From assembly GCF_019799925.1 (NCBI RefSeq), contig NZ_JABGCG010000003.1, positions 62,001 through 126,000 of the forward strand: a stretch of 64,000 nucleotides of DNA. Direction: 5' to 3'. The position numbers and the translations under genes are program-made. The DNA comes from Blastococcus sp. CPCC 205250 (GTDB lineage: Bacteria > Actinomycetota > Actinomycetes > Mycobacteriales > Geodermatophilaceae). The notes under the pieces were generated by a model, which was not told the origin of the DNA, made no database searches, and saw only the letters and a list, made by a program, of their open reading frames with translations. Positions 49,525-63,832 of this stretch are shown one piece after another (position 1 is the first letter of the stretch; each line of letters opens with the position of its first letter).

Positions 49525-49929
49525 CTAGGCCGGGACCTCGGCGTCGAGGATGGCCCCGAGCACCCCGTTGACGAACGCCGGCGAGTCGTCGGTCGACAGC
49601 GAGCGGGCCAGTTCCACGGCCTCGTCGATGACCACCGGGTCGGGCACGTCGTCGGCCCACAGCAGCTCGAACGTGGCCATGCGCAGGATGGCGCGGTCGA
49701 CGTCGGGCAGCCGGTCGAGCGACCAGCCGCGGGCATGGGTGTCGATGAGCTCGTCGATGCGGGCCGCGTGCTCGACGACCCCCTCGACCAGCCGGACGGT
49801 GTGCTCGGCCACCGGCGGCTGGCCCTCGGCGATGCGGTCGCGCAGCACGGCCAGCGGGTCGGAGCTGCGCAGGTCGGCCTCGTAGAGGACGTCGACGGCG
49901 CGCTTGCGGGCCTTGCTGCGGGCAGCCAT
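49525..49929 (-). CDS. nusB: Transcription antitermination factor NusB
   Basis: 134 residues: [60 protein letters not shown] and [20 protein letters not shown]. It binds BoxA RNA with NusE/S10 for rRNA antitermination. The order nusB-efp-pepQ-aro genes behind bldD is the actinobacterial arrangement. Confidence 0.95.
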   Translation of the reverse strand: MAARSKARKRAVDVLYEADLRSSDPLAVLRDRIAEGQPPVAEHTVRLVEGVVEHAARIDELIDTHARGWSLDRLPDVDRAILRMATFELLWADDVPDPVVIDEAVELARSLSTDDSPAFVNGVLGAILDAEVPA

Positions 49930-49964
49930 GCGGGGTCGGTCGGTCCGTGTCGGCCGGGTCGGCG

Positions 49965-50525
49965 TCAGTTGGCGCGGCCGAGGTACCGGCCGTCGCGGGT
50001 GTCGACCTTGAGCTTGTCGCCGGTGTTGACGAACAGCGGCACCTGGATCTGCGCGCCGGTCTCCAGGGTGGCCGGCTTGGTGCCGCCGGTGGAGCGGTCG
50101 CCCTGCAGGCCCGGGTCCGTGTGCTGGACGACGAGCTCCATGGTCACCGGCAGCTCGACGTACAGCGGCGTCCCGTCGTGGACGGCGACGACGGCCTCGG
50201 TGTTCTCCAGGAGATAGTCCGCACCCCCGCCGACGGTCCCCTCCGGCACGTGGATCTGGTCGTAGGTGTCGCCGTCCATGAAGACGAAGTCGGTGCCGTC
50301 CTTGTACAGGTACGTCATGTTCCGCTTGTCGACGTTGGCGGTCTCGACCTTGGTCCCGGCGTTGAAGGTCTTGTCGACGACCTTGCCCGAGAGCACGTTC
50401 TTCAGCGTGGTCCGCACGAAGGCGCCGCCCTTGCCGGGCTTGACGTGCTGGAACTCGGTGACGGCCCACAGCTGGCCGTCGAGGTTGAGGACCATGCCGT
50501 TCTTCAGATCGTTCGTGGTAGCCAT
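49965..50525 (-). CDS. efp: Elongation factor P
   Basis: 186 residues, three OB-like domains: [40 protein letters not shown] (Lys in PGKGGAF at the tip that enters the ribosomal peptidyl centre), [20 protein letters not shown] and the C-terminal [20 protein letters not shown]. It relieves stalling at polyproline tracts, which abound in this proteome (for example MltG). One-base overlap with the peptidase gene. Confidence 0.96.
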   Translation of the reverse strand: MATTNDLKNGMVLNLDGQLWAVTEFQHVKPGKGGAFVRTTLKNVLSGKVVDKTFNAGTKVETANVDKRNMTYLYKDGTDFVFMDGDTYDQIHVPEGTVGGGADYLLENTEAVVAVHDGTPLYVELPVTMELVVQHTDPGLQGDRSTGGTKPATLETGAQIQVPLFVNTGDKLKVDTRDGRYLGRAN

Positions 50526-51625
50526 CAGAGGACCAGCAGTTCCTTGCTCGTGAGGGTCAACAACTCGGGCTCGTCGTCCGTGACGACCAGGGTGTCCTCG
50601 ATCCGGACACCGCCGTGGCCGGTGAGGTAGACCCCCGGCTCCACGGTGACGGCCATGCCGGCGGTCAGCGTACCCGCGCCCAGCGGGCCGATGCCCGGCG
50701 CCTCGTGGATCTGCAGCCCGACACCGTGGCCGAGGCCGTGGGAGAAGTGCTCGGCGTGCCCGGCCGCGGCGATCACGTCGCGGGCGGCGGCGTCCACGGC
50801 GACGACGTCCGCGCCCACCGCCAGCGCCGCCCGGCCGGCCGCCTGGGCCGCGGCGACCAGCTCGTACACCTCGCGCTGCCAGTCCGCGGCGTGCCCGAGC
50901 ACCAGCGTGCGGGTCATGTCGGAGTGGTACCCGTCGACGGTCGCGCCGAAGTCGAGCTTGAGGAAGTCGCCCTCGCGCAGCACCGTCGTGTCGGGCCGGT
51001 GGTGCGGGATGGCGGAGTTGGCGCCGGCGGCCACGATCGTCTCGAACGAGGGCCCCTCGGCTCCCAGGTGCATCATCCGGGCGTCGAGCTCGCGGCCCAC
51101 CTGCAGCTCGGTGCGCCCGGGCCGCAGTGCCCCCTCGGCGGCCAGCTCGGCCAGCGCGGCGTCGGCGATCGCGCAGGCCCGGCGCAGGGCCGCGATCTCG
51201 TCGTCGTCCTTGACCGCGCGCAGCTCCTCCACCGCCCGGCGGACGCTGGCCAGCTCCGGCACGGTGCCGCCGTCGGAGGCGTCGGTCAGCACGCGCTCGA
51301 GCCCGGCCAGGCCGTCGACGGTGACGACGTGGCTCTCGAAGCCGATCCGGCCGGCGCCGCCGCGCACGGCGGCCCGGGCGAGGGCGGCCACGGTCCCGCG
51401 GTCGACGACGACCTCCACGTCGGGCACCTGCGCGGCGGCCTGGGTGGTGTAGCGGCCGTCGGTGCCGAACAGGTCCGGCTGCGCGGTGCGCAGGAGCAGC
51501 GCCCCGTTGGAGCCGGTGAAGCCGGTCAGGTACCGGACGTTGAGCAGGTCGGTCACCAGGACGGCGTCCAGCCCGCGCTCGGCGGCGACGGCGCGCAGCC
51601 GCTCGCGGCGCTCCGCGGTCCTCAC
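50525..51625 (-). CDS. Xaa-Pro peptidase, M24 family
   Basis: 366 residues. N-terminal creatinase-like domain ([33 protein letters not shown]) and C-terminal metalloprotease with [40 protein letters not shown] (two metal Asp), [18 protein letters not shown] (His) and [20 protein letters not shown] (Glu pair). It should cleave X-Pro peptides in the cytoplasm. GTG at 51625. It sits between efp and aroQ, as in many actinobacteria. Confidence 0.9.
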   Translation of the reverse strand: MRTAERRERLRAVAAERGLDAVLVTDLLNVRYLTGFTGSNGALLLRTAQPDLFGTDGRYTTQAAAQVPDVEVVVDRGTVAALARAAVRGGAGRIGFESHVVTVDGLAGLERVLTDASDGGTVPELASVRRAVEELRAVKDDDEIAALRRACAIADAALAELAAEGALRPGRTELQVGRELDARMMHLGAEGPSFETIVAAGANSAIPHHRPDTTVLREGDFLKLDFGATVDGYHSDMTRTLVLGHAADWQREVYELVAAAQAAGRAALAVGADVVAVDAAARDVIAAAGHAEHFSHGLGHGVGLQIHEAPGIGPLGAGTLTAGMAVTVEPGVYLTGHGGVRIEDTLVVTDDEPELLTLTSKELLVL

Positions 51626-52056
51626 CGGGCGTCCCGCGCGGCCAGCCAGCGCAGCGCCAGCACGTAGCCGTCGATCCCCAGCCCCGCGATCACGCCGGAG
51701 GCGACCGGCGAGACGTAGGAGTGCCGGCGGAACTCCTCCCGGGCGTGCACGTTGCTGATGTGCACCTCGACCACCGGCGCGGTCGCCGCGGCGAGGGCGT
51801 CGCGCAGCACCACCGAGGTGTGCGTCCAGCCGCCGGGGTTGACCACGATCGGGTCGCCGGCGTCGGTCGCCTCGTGCACCCAGCGCAGCAGCTCGCCCTC
51901 GTCGTCGGTCTGTCGGACCCGCACGTGCAGGCCCAGCTGCGCGCCGGCGGCCTCGACCAGCTCGACGAGCTGGGCGTGGGTCGTGGTGCCGTAGACCGCC
52001 GGTTCGCGGGTGCCCAGCCGGCCGAGGTTGGCGCCGTTCAGCACCTGGATGGTCAC
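51622..52056 (-). CDS. aroQ: 3-dehydroquinate dehydratase, type II
   Basis: Third shikimate-pathway step. 144 residues: [19 protein letters not shown] (catalytic Tyr in AVYG), [20 protein letters not shown] (Asn and His of the lid), [20 protein letters not shown] (catalytic Arg/His) and [17 protein letters not shown]. The lid reads GGW where most relatives have GAY. Overlaps the M24 peptidase by 4 bases and is separated from aroB by 34 bases. Confidence 0.94.
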   Translation of the reverse strand: MTIQVLNGANLGRLGTREPAVYGTTTHAQLVELVEAAGAQLGLHVRVRQTDDEGELLRWVHEATDAGDPIVVNPGGWTHTSVVLRDALAAATAPVVEVHISNVHAREEFRRHSYVSPVASGVIAGLGIDGYVLALRWLAARDAR

Positions 52057-52090
52057 GCTGCCTCCGGGGGGCCGGGAGTGGGTGGGATGG

Positions 52091-53140
52091 TCATGCGGCG
52101 ACGGCGGCCCAGGCCGCGTCGAGCCACGCCTGGTCGGGGTCGGTGAGGATCCGTGGGTTGCCCATGCCGTCGAGGACGACGAAGCGCAGCGTCGCGCCGC
52201 GGGCCTTCTTGTCCACCCGCATCACGCCCTGCAGCGTCGACCAGTCGCCGGCGTACCGGGTGGGCAGCCCCATGCGCTCCACGAGCGCCCGGTGCCGGTC
52301 CACCTCGGCTCGGTCGAGCAGGCCGGCCTGACCGCCGAGCTCGGCGGCGAAGACGAGCCCGACGGCGACGGCCTCGCCGTGGCGCCAGCCGAAGTCCTCG
52401 ACGCGCTCGATCGCGTGGGCCAGCGTGTGTCCGTAGTTGAGGAACTCCCGCCGGCCGGTGTCGAACAGGTCCTCGCCGACCGCGTCGGCCTTGACCTGCA
52501 CGGCCCGCTCGATCAGCTCGGCGGTGTCGCGCCGGCCGGTGGGGTCGGCCTCGAGCAGCTCGAGGATGCGGCCGTCAGCGATGAAGCCGCACTTGACGAC
52601 CTCGGCCAGGCCGGAGCGGAACTCCGCCTCCGGCAGCCCGGCCAGCACGTCGGTGTCGGCCAGCACCCCGGCCGGCGGGTGGAAGGCCCCGACGAGGTTC
52701 TTGCCCGCGCCGGTGTTGATGCCGGTCTTGCCGCCCACGGCGGCGTCGACCATGCCCAGCAGGCTCGTGGGCAGGTGCACCACCCGCACGCCGCGGGTCC
52801 AGGTGGCGGCGAGGAATCCGGCCAGGTCGGTCACCGCTCCCCCGCCGACGCCGACGACGGCGTCGGAGCGGGTGAGGCCCAGCCGGCCGAACTCCTCCCA
52901 CGCCCCGGCCGCGACCTCGGCGGTCTTGGCCGCCTCGCCGTCGGGCACGACGACGGCCTCGGCGGCCACCCCGGCGGTCTGCAGCGTCTCCACCGCGGCG
53001 CCGGCGAGCGCGGCCAGCGGTGGCGCGTGCACGACGACGGCCCGCGGGGTGCCGGCCAGCACCAGGGCCAGCTCGGTCTGGGCGCCCGGTCCGATGACGA
53101 CCTCGTAGGGCCGGTCGCCCGGGACGGTCACCCGCCTCAC
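52091..53140 (-). CDS. aroB: 3-dehydroquinate synthase
   Basis: Closes DAHP to 3-dehydroquinate. 349 residues: NAD domain [40 protein letters not shown] and [20 protein letters not shown]. Metal site [20 protein letters not shown] and [20 protein letters not shown], with [19 protein letters not shown] at 53140 overlaps the aroK stop by 4 bases. Confidence 0.95.
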   Translation of the reverse strand: MRRVTVPGDRPYEVVIGPGAQTELALVLAGTPRAVVVHAPPLAALAGAAVETLQTAGVAAEAVVVPDGEAAKTAEVAAGAWEEFGRLGLTRSDAVVGVGGGAVTDLAGFLAATWTRGVRVVHLPTSLLGMVDAAVGGKTGINTGAGKNLVGAFHPPAGVLADTDVLAGLPEAEFRSGLAEVVKCGFIADGRILELLEADPTGRRDTAELIERAVQVKADAVGEDLFDTGRREFLNYGHTLAHAIERVEDFGWRHGEAVAVGLVFAAELGGQAGLLDRAEVDRHRALVERMGLPTRYAGDWSTLQGVMRVDKKARGATLRFVVLDGMGNPRILTDPDQAWLDAAWAAVAA

Positions 53141-53688
53141 CGCCGTCCTCCCCGCGGGTGCCCGGTGGAGGCCGGCAGTGCGGCGAGGACCGCGGCCACG
53201 GACTCCTCGGTCGACCGGGAGCCGGTGGGCACGCGCGCGGTGGCGACCTCGTCGTACAGCGGGGCACGGGCCTCGAGCATCGTGCGCAGCATCGCCCGCG
53301 GGTTGACCGCCAACAGCGGCCGGTCGCGGTTGAACCCGGCCCGCCTGGCCGCCGTGGCGAGGTCGACGTCCAGCCAGACCACGGCCCCACCGGCGCGCCC
53401 GTGGGCGACGAGCAGGGCGCGGGTGGCGTCGGACAGGACCGCCCCGCCGCCCAGCGCCAGGACGCCGTCGTGCTCGGCCAGCGCCGCGGCCACGGCTGCC
53501 TCCTCCAGCTCGCGGAAGTGCGCCTCGCCGCGGTCGACGAACAGGTCGGCGACGCGGCTGCCGGTGGTGGCCTCGACGTCGGCGTCGGTGTCGCGGAACC
53601 CGACGCCCAGCGCGGCGGCGACCGCCCGGCCGACGGTCGTCTTGCCGGACGTGGGCGGCCCGACCAGGACCAGGGCGGGACCGGTCAC
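53137..53688 (-). CDS. aroK: Shikimate kinase
   Basis: Phosphorylates shikimate. 183 residues: P-loop [20 protein letters not shown] (a Thr-Ser-Gly-Lys-Thr variant of the usual motif), [20 protein letters not shown] (substrate Asp), [25 protein letters not shown] and [14 protein letters not shown] (lid Arg). The GTG at 53688 overlaps the aroC stop by 4 bases. Confidence 0.94.
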   Translation of the reverse strand: MTGPALVLVGPPTSGKTTVGRAVAAALGVGFRDTDADVEATTGSRVADLFVDRGEAHFRELEEAAVAAALAEHDGVLALGGGAVLSDATRALLVAHGRAGGAVVWLDVDLATAARRAGFNRDRPLLAVNPRAMLRTMLEARAPLYDEVATARVPTGSRSTEESVAAVLAALPASTGHPRGGRR

Positions 53689-54863
53689 CGGAGCGGCAGC
53701 GCGTCGAGGTAGGCGCGGGCGTTGCGGCGGGTCTCGGTCACCGAGTCGCCGCCGAACTTCTCCAGCACGGCGTCGGCGAGGACGAGGGCGACCATCGCCT
53801 CCATCACCACCGACCCGCGGGGCACCGCGCAGGCGTCGCTGCGCTGGTTGATCGCGACGGCGGCGTCGCCGGTGGCGACGTCGACCGTGGCCAGCGCCCG
53901 GGGCACGGTGGAGATCGGCTTCATCGCCGCGCGCACCCGCAGCACGTCGCCGTTGGTCATGCCGCCCTCGATGCCGCCCGCGCGGTCGGACAGCCGCTGG
54001 ATGCGGCCGTCGGCCAGGGTGATCTCGTCGTGGGCCACCGAGCCGCGGCGCCGGGCGGTCTCCAGGCCGTCGCCGACCTCGACCGCCTTGACCGACTGCA
54101 CGCCCATGAGCGCGCCGGCCAGGCGGGAGTCCAGCCGCCGGTCCCAGTGCACGTGGCTGCCCAGGCCCGGCGGCAGCCCGTGGACGACGACCTCGATGAC
54201 CCCGCCGAGGGTGTCGCCGTTCTTCCGGACGTCGTCGATCTCGGCGACCATCGCGTCGCTGGTCGCCGGGTCGGCGCAGCGCACCGGGTCCTCGTCGATC
54301 CGCGGGTTGTCGCCGGGGCCGGGCACGACGCCGTCGGGCACCACGACCGGGCCGATGGCCACGACGTGGCTGACCACCTCGACGTCGAGGGCCTGGCGCA
54401 GGAACGCCCGCGCGATGGCGCCGATGGCCACCCGCGCCGCGGTCTCCCGGGCGCTGGCCCGCTCGAGCACCGGCCGGGCGTCGTCGAAGCCGTACTTCTG
54501 CATGCCGGGCAGGTCGGCGTGCCCGGGGCGGGGACGGGTCAGCGGCGCGTTGCGGGCCTGGCCGGCGAGGACGTCGGCGTCGACCGGGTCGGCGGCCATC
54601 ACGGTCTGCCACTTGGGCCACTCGGTGTTGCCGACCTGGACGGCGATCGGCCCGCCCTGCGTGCGGCCGTGCCGGACCCCGCCGGTGAGGGTGACCTCGT
54701 CCTGCTCGAACGACATGCGGGCGCCGCGGCCGTGGCCCAGGCGCCGGCGGGCGAGATCGGAGTCCAGGTCGGAGGTCTGCACGGCGACGCCGGCCGGCAG
54801 CCCCTCGAGGATGGCGGTGAGCTGAGGGCCGTGCGACTCACCGGCGGTCAGCCAGCGCAACAT
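53685..54863 (-). CDS. aroC: Chorismate synthase
   Basis: FMN-dependent last shikimate-pathway step. 392 residues: [100 protein letters not shown] and [23 protein letters not shown] at 54863. An A24 peptidase gene lies between it and aroE. Confidence 0.96.
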   Translation of the reverse strand: MLRWLTAGESHGPQLTAILEGLPAGVAVQTSDLDSDLARRRLGHGRGARMSFEQDEVTLTGGVRHGRTQGGPIAVQVGNTEWPKWQTVMAADPVDADVLAGQARNAPLTRPRPGHADLPGMQKYGFDDARPVLERASARETAARVAIGAIARAFLRQALDVEVVSHVVAIGPVVVPDGVVPGPGDNPRIDEDPVRCADPATSDAMVAEIDDVRKNGDTLGGVIEVVVHGLPPGLGSHVHWDRRLDSRLAGALMGVQSVKAVEVGDGLETARRRGSVAHDEITLADGRIQRLSDRAGGIEGGMTNGDVLRVRAAMKPISTVPRALATVDVATGDAAVAINQRSDACAVPRGSVVMEAMVALVLADAVLEKFGGDSVTETRRNARAYLDALPLR

Positions 54864-54894
54864 GGGCCGGAGTCTAGTGAGGAGCTCGCGCTGC

Positions 54895-55560
54895 TCAGCC
54901 GAGGGAGGCGGACCCGGCCAGCGCCAGGGCCAGGACCGCGCCCAGCAGCAGGGGCGGGCCGAAGGGGACGGCGGTGCGCCAGCCGGCCCGGCGGGTGGCC
55001 ACCAGCACCAGCGACCCGACCGCCCCTCCCAGCAGCCCGAGGAACACCCCGGCCAGCAGCACGCCCCACCCGGCCCAGCCCAGCACCAGTCCGAGCAGGC
55101 CCAGCAGCTTGACGTCGCCGAACCCCAGGCCGCCCGCGGACAGCGCCCCGGCCAGGGCGGCGACGGCGAAGGCCGCCCCGCCGGCCAGGACCGCCCGACC
55201 CAGCGCCGGCCAGCTGCCGGTCGCCGCGGCGTCGACCAGGAGCGCGGTGGCCACGGCGACCACGGCCGGGAGCAGCACCCGGTCCGGGAGCCGGTGCACG
55301 GCCAGGTCGACGGCGGCCAGCACGAGACCGGCGCCGGCCGCCCAGGCCAGGGCCACCGCGGCGGGCCGGACGCCGGTGAGCACCAGGACGCCGGCCACGA
55401 GGGCGCCGAACGCCACGGTGGTGACCAGGACCCGCAGCAGGCCCGGCCGGGCGTCCTCGTCGTCACGCGCCAGCCGGACACCGCGCCGGGCCAGCCACGG
55501 GCCGAGCGCGAGCGCGCAGACCACCGCGACGGCAGCGACGGCCGCCGGGGCCAGGTGCAC
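54895..55560 (-). CDS. Prepilin peptidase-like membrane protease, A24 family
   Basis: About 221 residues, six to seven hydrophobic helices. The two catalytic Asp motifs of A24 peptidases are present: [20 protein letters not shown] and [19 protein letters not shown] (GxGD). It lacks the N-terminal zinc/methyltransferase domain, so it is a protease-only form. The start is taken at the GTG at 55560; a CTG at 55590 would overlap the aroE stop in the CTGA style used by fmt. The gene lies inside the aro cluster with no visible pilin genes. Its substrate (type IV pilin or Flp pilin) is unknown. Confidence 0.75.
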   Translation of the reverse strand: MHLAPAAVAAVAVVCALALGPWLARRGVRLARDDEDARPGLLRVLVTTVAFGALVAGVLVLTGVRPAAVALAWAAGAGLVLAAVDLAVHRLPDRVLLPAVVAVATALLVDAAATGSWPALGRAVLAGGAAFAVAALAGALSAGGLGFGDVKLLGLLGLVLGWAGWGVLLAGVFLGLLGGAVGSLVLVATRRAGWRTAVPFGPPLLLGAVLALALAGSASLG

Positions 55561-55586
55561 CCCGGCCGTCCCGAGGCCGTTGCCGG

Positions 55587-56408
55587 TCAGGAGCCCGCCG
55601 CCGCGCGCCCGTCCAGCGCCCGGCGCATCTCCTCGATCGGCGCCGGGTGCCCGGTCATGAGCTCGACCTGGGCGATGGCCTGCCAGAACAGCACCTCGAT
55701 GCCGCTGACCACCGCACCCCCGGCGGCGGAGACGGCGGCGGCCAGCGGCGTGGGCCACGGCGCGTACAGCACGTCGAGCACGGTCTGGCCGGGGCGCCAG
55801 CCGAGGTCCAGCAGGGCCGGCTGCCCGTCGATCGGCACGGTGCTGACCACCACGGGCGCGGACACGGTGGCCCCGGACAGCCGGTGCACCGCGGAGGCGA
55901 CGCCGAGGGTGTCGAGCACCCGGGTCACCTCACCGGCACGGGCCGGCTCGCGGACGACGACGTCGACCTGCTCCGCGCCCAGCGAGGCCAGCGCGACCGC
56001 GGCGGCGACCGCCGTCCCACCCCCACCCAGGATCGCGGCGTGTGGCACGACCTCCGCGGCGTCGCGCGGCAGGCCCAGCTGCAGCGCCATGCCGACCCCG
56101 CCGACGTCGGTGTTCTCCGCCCGCCAGCCGCCGTCGTCGGTGCGCACCAGGGTGTTGGCGGCACCGAGCAGCGCCGGCAGCGGGTCGACGACGTCGGCGG
56201 CGCGGACGGCGGCCTGCTTGCACGGCATGGTGACCGAGAAGCCACGCCACTCCGGACCGAGCCCGGCGATCAGCTCGGGGAGCTGGTCGGCCCCGACGTC
56301 GAGGGCGTCGTAGGTCCAGTCGTGCAGACCGAGCGCGGCGTAGGCCGACCGGTGCAGCAGCGGGGAGAGCGAGTGCGTCACCGGCCGGCCGAGGACGGCC
56401 GCCCGCAT
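55587..56408 (-). CDS. aroE: Shikimate dehydrogenase
   Basis: NADPH reduction of 3-dehydroshikimate. 273 residues: AAVLGRPVTHSLSPLLHRSA, GFSVTMPCKQAAVRAADVVD (catalytic Lys retained, with Cys-Lys in place of the usual His-Lys), ENTDVGGVGMALQLGLPRD, AAILGGGGTAVAAAVALAS and ELMTGHPAPIEEMRRAL. ATG at 56408 overlaps the mltG stop by one base. Confidence 0.93.
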   Translation of the reverse strand: MRAAVLGRPVTHSLSPLLHRSAYAALGLHDWTYDALDVGADQLPELIAGLGPEWRGFSVTMPCKQAAVRAADVVDPLPALLGAANTLVRTDDGGWRAENTDVGGVGMALQLGLPRDAAEVVPHAAILGGGGTAVAAAVALASLGAEQVDVVVREPARAGEVTRVLDTLGVASAVHRLSGATVSAPVVVSTVPIDGQPALLDLGWRPGQTVLDVLYAPWPTPLAAAVSAAGGAVVSGIEVLFWQAIAQVELMTGHPAPIEEMRRALDGRAAAGS

Positions 56409-58192
56409 CAGCTCGGGTTCTCCCGCAGCCACTGCTGGAACAGCAGCACGTTCGCCTGGTGCTCCTCGGCGGTCACGGCGAAGCGGGTCTCACCGCTGTC
56501 GGGGTTGACGACCACGAAGTACAGCCAGTCCCCCGGCGTCGGGTTCAGCACCGCCCGCAGCGCGTCCTCACCCGGGTTGCTGATGGCGCCCGGCGGCAGG
56601 CCGGTGGTGAAGTAGGTGTTGTACGGGGACGGGTTGGCTCGGTCCTCCGCGGTCGTGGTGATGCCGGACTTGCCGCTGGCGTAGTTCACCGTGGTGTCCA
56701 GCTGCAGCTTCATGCCGATGGCCAGCCGGTTGTCCAGCACCTGGGCGACCATGGCCATGTCCTCGGGCGAGGCGGCCTCGGCCTGCACCAGGCTCGCGCG
56801 GGTGACCACGCCGAGCCGCTCGCCCTCGGGCACGCCGAGGTCGTCGAGCGTCTGCACGGTCCGGCTGACCATCTGCTGGAGCATCTGGGCCGGCGTCGTC
56901 TCCGGCTCGAAGTCGTAGGTGGCCGGGAACAGCCACCCCTCGAGCAGGCCGTTGGCGTAGGCCGGCAGGCCGGTGGCGGCGGGGTCCACCGCGGCCGCGT
57001 TGAGCTGCTCGATCGGGGTGTCGGTCCCCTCCGCCAGCCGCTCGAGGACCCGCGTCACGGTGAAGCCCTCGGGGATGGTGACCCGCGAGAAGAGCCGGGT
57101 GGCCGGGTCGAGCAACAGGTCGAGGGCTGCCGCGCCGCTCATCTGCTGGCGCATCCCGTAGACGCCGGGCTGGATGCCCATGGCGGCCGGCTGCGCCTCG
57201 GCGGCGGTCACGAAGGGCCCGACGGAGGCGATGACGTCGGCCTCGGCGAGGGTGCGGCCGATGTCGCTGAGCGTGTCGCCGTCGGACACCCGGACCTGCA
57301 CGCTGCCGGTGCCCTGGCCGGTGTAGTCCTCGTCGGCGGGGTTGACCAGGTCGATGAGGGCCCTGCCGCCGAGGACGATCCCGCCGACGAGGGCGGCGAG
57401 CACGACGAGGGACAGGACGATCGCGATCGGACGGCGCCGCTTGCGGGGGGCGACGTCGTCGGCGTGCTCGTCGTGGTCGGCGTGGTGGTCGGTGTGGTGG
57501 TCGTCGTGGGCGGCGGCGCGGCGTGCCCGGCGGCCGCGGCGGTGCCCGCCGCCCTCGACGATGACCTCGAGGCCGCCGGTGTGGTCGTCCTCGGGGACGT
57601 CGGAGGCGGCATCGTGGGCGACATCGGAGGCGACGTCGGAGGAGGTGTCGGGGGCGGCGTACTCGCGGGCGGCCGGCGGCGGCACGGCGGCGCGGACGGC
57701 CTCACCGGGTGCGGTGGCGTCGTCGTCGTCGGGCGCCTGCGTCGAGCCGACCACGGGCTGGGCCACGGTGGCCTCGTCGTCGGGGCCCCGGCCGTCGGGG
57801 CCCCGGCCGTCGGGGGCGACGTCGCCGCGGCGCTGCAGCCGCGACCAGGTGCCCTGCGGGCGCGGCGGCAGCGGAGCACCGGGGACCGGGGGCGGCGGCG
57901 GCACGGGCGTGTCGCCGAGGCCGGGCATCCGGCCGGTGCGGTCGTCCTCGCCGCCGGTCCCGGCGTGGCGGGCGTAGTCGGCGATCGGGAAGTCGGGGGC
58001 GATCTCGCGGTCGATGACGCCGGCCCGGCGCCGCGGCGGGGTCGCCGGCACCGGGGTGACCGAGGTGGCCGGGGCGGGCCGTACGGGGGCGTCCTGGCGC
58101 GGCAGTCCGGCGGCCCAGGCGCTCAGCGACTGGCCGCCCGTGCCAGGCTCGCTGTGCCGGCCCCGCCCACCGGGCGGGGTCGGGAACGTCAC
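56408..58192 (-). CDS. mltG: Endolytic murein transglycosylase (MltG/YceG), long N-terminal form
   Basis: 594 residues. The first 250 are cytoplasmic and disordered: Pro- and Ala-rich segments, an Asp/Ser patch (SSDVASDVAHDAASDVP) and a His/Asp-rich stretch (HDDHHTDHHADHDEHADD). One membrane helix follows (PIAIVLSLVVLAALVGGIVL), then the YceG domain: VSDGDTLSDIGRTLAEADVI, IPEGFTVTRVLERLAEGTD, RASLVQAEAASPEDMAMVAQ (catalytic Glu), MKLQLDTTVNYASGKSG and FTTGLPPGAISNPGEDALRA. It cuts nascent peptidoglycan glycans. GTG start; overlaps ruvX by 4 bases. Confidence 0.93.
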   Translation of the reverse strand: MTFPTPPGGRGRHSEPGTGGQSLSAWAAGLPRQDAPVRPAPATSVTPVPATPPRRRAGVIDREIAPDFPIADYARHAGTGGEDDRTGRMPGLGDTPVPPPPPVPGAPLPPRPQGTWSRLQRRGDVAPDGRGPDGRGPDDEATVAQPVVGSTQAPDDDDATAPGEAVRAAVPPPAAREYAAPDTSSDVASDVAHDAASDVPEDDHTGGLEVIVEGGGHRRGRRARRAAAHDDHHTDHHADHDEHADDVAPRKRRRPIAIVLSLVVLAALVGGIVLGGRALIDLVNPADEDYTGQGTGSVQVRVSDGDTLSDIGRTLAEADVIASVGPFVTAAEAQPAAMGIQPGVYGMRQQMSGAAALDLLLDPATRLFSRVTIPEGFTVTRVLERLAEGTDTPIEQLNAAAVDPAATGLPAYANGLLEGWLFPATYDFEPETTPAQMLQQMVSRTVQTLDDLGVPEGERLGVVTRASLVQAEAASPEDMAMVAQVLDNRLAIGMKLQLDTTVNYASGKSGITTTAEDRANPSPYNTYFTTGLPPGAISNPGEDALRAVLNPTPGDWLYFVVVNPDSGETRFAVTAEEHQANVLLFQQWLRENPS

Positions 58193-58863
58193 GAGCGCCC
58201 CCGCTGGGCGTCGAGATAGGTCTGCAGGATGACCACGGCGGCGGCCTGGTCGATCACGGGGCGCTGCTGACGGCTGTCGAGCCCGCTCGCCCGGAGGGAA
58301 CCGGCTGCAGTCACGGTGGAGAGCCTTTCGTCGACGAGGTGCACGGGCACGGTGCCGATCCGCCCGGCCAGTGCCCGAGAGTAGGCACGGGCCTCGCGCG
58401 CCGAGGCGCCCGACGCACCCGAGAGGTGTCGCGGCTCCCCCACGATCACCTCTGTCACCTCGTGTTCCAGCACGAGCGCCGCGATCCGGTCCAGGTCCGA
58501 CTCGTCCCGCGCCCGCTGGACGGTCTCCAGCGGGCTGGCGAGCGTGCCCGTGGGGTCCGACAGCGCCACCCCGACCCGCACCGTGCCGACGTCCAGGCCC
58601 AGCCGCCGGCCCTGCTTGGACCGCCGCGGCGGGAGCGGCAGCCCGGCCGGCATGCCGGACAGGTCGATCTCGGTCGTCTCGTTGCGCACCGGCGGGAAGC
58701 CCGCGCCGCGCAGGTCGATCTCCGTCGTCGCGTGGTGCGTCGGCTGCTCGTGCGTCGGCGGCTGTCCCGCCGGGCGCGGCCGCGCCGGCGGGACGGCGGG
58801 GCGCTGCACGCGCCGCTCGCCGACCGGGCCGGTCTCCTCGGGGTCCCAGCGCTGCTCGGGCAT
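58189..58863 (-). CDS. ruvX: Holliday-junction resolvase-like RuvX (YqgF), N-terminally extended
   Basis: 224 residues, about 75 longer than usual. The RNase-H fold core starts at RLGLDVGTVRVGVALSDPTG (catalytic Asp), with EVIVGEPRHLSGASGASA, VDERLSTVTAAGSLRASGLD (Glu) and DQAAAVVILQTYLDA. The extension is Pro/Arg-rich and repeats the short element TTEIDL twice (ATTEIDLRGAGFPPVR, ETTEIDLSGMPAGLP). An ATG at 58863 gives the extended form; no start codon lies nearer the core. Between alaS and mltG, as in most actinobacteria. Confidence 0.9.
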   Translation of the reverse strand: MPEQRWDPEETGPVGERRVQRPAVPPARPRPAGQPPTHEQPTHHATTEIDLRGAGFPPVRNETTEIDLSGMPAGLPLPPRRSKQGRRLGLDVGTVRVGVALSDPTGTLASPLETVQRARDESDLDRIAALVLEHEVTEVIVGEPRHLSGASGASAREARAYSRALAGRIGTVPVHLVDERLSTVTAAGSLRASGLDSRQQRPVIDQAAAVVILQTYLDAQRGRS

Positions 58864-58869
58864 CTCAGC

Positions 58870-61554
<2,685 letters not shown>

Positions 61555-61616
61555 GTCCTACTCGGGAGGGTTCGCGGGGTGCGGGGACGGCGGTCGGGCC
61601 GGGCCCCGCGGAGGGG

Positions 61617-61904
61617 TCAGCCCTGGGCGGGCGGCGCGCTGTGCCGGCCGGGCAGCTCGGCGGCCCCCCGCTCGGGCAGGGGGGCGTCCAGACCGGTACC
61701 CGACCGCAGCTCGTCCTCACGCGCGGACGCGGCGGCGCGGACGTCGGCGCCGAACTCACCGATGGCGTCGGCGAGGTCGCGCAGCCCCTCGACGAGCGCT
61801 CCGGCGACGCCCTGCGGGGTGAGCTTCTCGGCGGCGCGGGACAGCTTGCGGACCACGAGGGCGCCGATGGTGATGCCCATGGCCAGCCAGAACAGCCGGC
61901 GCAT
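61617..61904 (-). CDS. DUF6167-like small membrane protein
   Basis: 95 residues. One N-terminal helix (LFWLAMGITIGALVVRKLSR) is followed by an amphipathic stretch (KLTPQGVAGALVEGLRDLAD and EFGADVRAAASAREDELR) and a disordered tail. Similar small genes lie between alaS and a DUF948 gene in many actinobacteria. ATG overlapping the DUF948 stop by one base. Function unknown; the pair may work together at the membrane. Confidence 0.75.
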   Translation of the reverse strand: MRRLFWLAMGITIGALVVRKLSRAAEKLTPQGVAGALVEGLRDLADAIGEFGADVRAAASAREDELRSGTGLDAPLPERGAAELPGRHSAPPAQG

Positions 61905-62329
61905 CAGGCGGCCCGCCGGTTCGCGCGGCGCGCGCGCCGGGCGTCCTTGTCCCGCTGCGCGGCCTCGGCCAGCGCGACGCCCTCGCGGCGCTTGCGCGCG
62001 GCGCTGCGCACGCCGTAGCTGAACGCCGCGACCTTGATCAGCGGGCTGCCCAGCGTCGCGGCGACGACGCTGGTGAGGGCGGCGACGTTGCTGGACACGT
62101 TCGCGGCGTTGCCGGTGATGTCGTCGACGCGCTCGAGGTTGCTGTTCACGTGGGTGACCGTGGTGGTCGCCTGCGCCAGGATCGGCGCGCTCTGCTCACG
62201 GACCTGGCGGATCGTCAGCGTGGTCTCGTCGAGCGTGCGGCCCAGCTTGAGCAGCGGGACGGCCAGCAGCAGCACCAACAGCACCAGCGCGAGGGCTGCG
62301 ATCAGTCCGGCCCACTCTCCTGCGGACAC
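61904..62329 (-). CDS. DUF948-like membrane-anchored protein
   Basis: 141 residues from the GTG at 62329, with AGGAG eight bases upstream. One N-terminal helix (LIAALALVLLVLLLAVPLLK) precedes a long predicted coiled coil (GRTLDETTLTIRQVREQSAP, THVNSNLERVDDITGNAANV), a Thr/Val-rich stretch (SSNVAALTSVVAATLGSPLI) and a very basic C-terminus (AARKRREGVALAEAAQRDKD). This fits DUF948 proteins, which are poorly understood general envelope factors. Co-transcribed with the DUF6167-like gene. Confidence 0.75.
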   Translation of the reverse strand: MSAGEWAGLIAALALVLLVLLLAVPLLKLGRTLDETTLTIRQVREQSAPILAQATTTVTHVNSNLERVDDITGNAANVSSNVAALTSVVAATLGSPLIKVAAFSYGVRSAARKRREGVALAEAAQRDKDARRARRANRRAA

Positions 62330-62462
62330 GCGCGGTCTCCTGTTCCTCGGTGGCGACGCCGTGGGGCGGCCGGGGGCGCCCGGCGTGGTCACAGTAGTCG
62401 GCGGCCGCCGCGGGGCCCCGGCCGTCCGGGACCGGTGTGGCGCCGGCCGGCGGGTGTGCTGG

Positions 62463-63797
<1,335 letters not shown>

Positions 63798-63832
63798 GGG
63801 TACCGACGCTACCCGCGGGGCACGACAGGCCC

